Shown one piece after another: positions 63,673-64,000 of a stretch of DNA of 64,000 bases. The stretch is from Semisulcospira habei (lineage: Eukaryota > Mollusca > Gastropoda > Semisulcospiridae). The stretch covers positions 188,699,535 to 188,763,534 of the forward strand of contig BTPG01000003.1 in the NCBI GenBank assembly GCA_036245525.1, written 5' to 3'. Each line of letters opens with the position of its first letter. Position 1 is the first letter of the stretch. The position numbers were made by a program, and so were the translations under genes. Under the pieces are notes generated by a model, which saw nothing but the letters and a program-made list of their open reading frames with translations, searched no databases and was not told the origin of the DNA.

Positions 63673-64000
63673 ATGGACTCTCTGCTTCAGTGGAATTGTC
63701 GTGGTTTTCAAGCTAACTTTGAGGAATTACGTCTTTTAGTCAAGTGCTATAACCCCTCAGTAATATCTCTTCAGGAGACTTACCTGAAGACTTCTGACCC
63801 TGTGTCCTTTAATGGTTTTAACGCTATACATAAAGGCTCTGATTCGGAGAGGCGCTCGGGTGGAGTGGCTCTTCTCATTAGTAGCCAAATTTTATGTAGC
63901 CCCGTTAGCATCGACACCTGTCTTCAGGCTGTCGCAGCTCGGGTTACCTTGAAGAAGACCATAACTATATGCAGTATTTACCTGCCACCATCCCTGCGGG
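63673..64000 (+). CDS. ORF2 start: AP endonuclease domain (continues beyond window)
   Basis: ATG at 63673 lies two bases after the ORF1 stop (TAATCATG), in another frame. 109 codons are open to the window end. The opening MDSLLQWNCRGFQANFEELR, then SVISLQETYLK with the catalytic Glu, then SGGVALLI and ICSIYLPPS are the typical start of an endonuclease/reverse transcriptase polyprotein. The close ORF1/ORF2 spacing suggests translation by termination-reinitiation. The RT and any RNase H lie outside the window. Confidence 0.88.
   Translation, partial: MDSLLQWNCRGFQANFEELRLLVKCYNPSVISLQETYLKTSDPVSFNGFNAIHKGSDSERRSGGVALLISSQILCSPVSIDTCLQAVAARVTLKKTITICSIYLPPSLR

Larger units (their letters stand above)
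62228..64000 (+). mobile_element. I/Jockey-type non-LTR element with two ORFs, cut by the window end
   Basis: An intact gag-like ORF1 with three zinc knuckles is followed after two bases by an open ORF2 that begins with an AP endonuclease. No lesion was seen over 1.77 kb, unlike every other element in the window. It is on the + strand and inside intron 7 of the ZNF292-like gene, if the gene continues. Confidence 0.85.

Overview
The window is nuclear DNA from an invertebrate animal: it has spliced host genes, tRNA-derived SINEs, several non-LTR clades, DIRS-like and Ty3/gypsy retroelements and small DNA-transposon derivatives. I think of a lophotrochozoan such as a mollusc, because of the rolling-stone-like gene, the mix of RTE-like, L2/CR1-like, DIRS and Gmr1-like elements and the dense microsatellites. 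That placement is inference. No prokaryotic, plasmid or CRISPR signal is seen. All family names rest on motifs read by eye and on remembered family features; nothing was searched.

Host genes. (1) The last coding exon of a rolling stone-like multi-membrane-span protein lies at 3294-3766 (+). (2) Seven exons on + between 24801 and 56715 (24801-24911, 26765-26907, 28354-28574, 30506-30708, 35176-35319, 55493-55633, 56569-56715) form 370 codons in phase with GT/AG borders. They resemble the N-terminal helical part of the ZNF292/RLF/ZNF654 zinc-finger family; the zinc fingers would lie beyond the window. Intron 5 is about 20 kb and is built largely of nested transposons. (3) Two weak candidates sit inside intron 5: a minus-strand ORF with a CxxCGG cluster (44126-44467) and a possible first exon (45252-45316).

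Mobile DNA, left to right: RTE-like copy A (1-2262); two SINE types (4.4-4.9 kb); a diverged tandem repeat at 5.6-6.5 kb with an inverted copy at 10.1-10.8 kb; an RNase H-bearing non-LTR relic (6.5-9.2 kb) with a minus-strand RTE-like insertion; an L2/CR1-like copy (12.2-17.3 kb) split by a full-length 3.7 kb RTE-like copy B with a 12 bp target duplication; a dead Gmr1-type Ty3/gypsy element whose integrase lies upstream of reverse transcriptase, with its 3' LTR (18.0-21.8 kb); a full-length tRNA-SINE (22.1 kb). Inside the ZNF292-like introns: a 589 bp palindrome, a family of TTAA-flanked MITEs with a central hairpin, a mariner/Tigger-like MITE, a minus-strand RTE-like family whose stop codon lies in its GTAA-repeat tail (three copies, one nested in another), two broken DIRS-like elements (46-53 and 57-61.6 kb) plus a fragment, and at the right edge an apparently intact two-ORF I/Jockey-type element running off the window.

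The genes do not form a pathway. The window is best read as two host loci heavily remodelled by successive insertions whose relative order can be dated by nesting.
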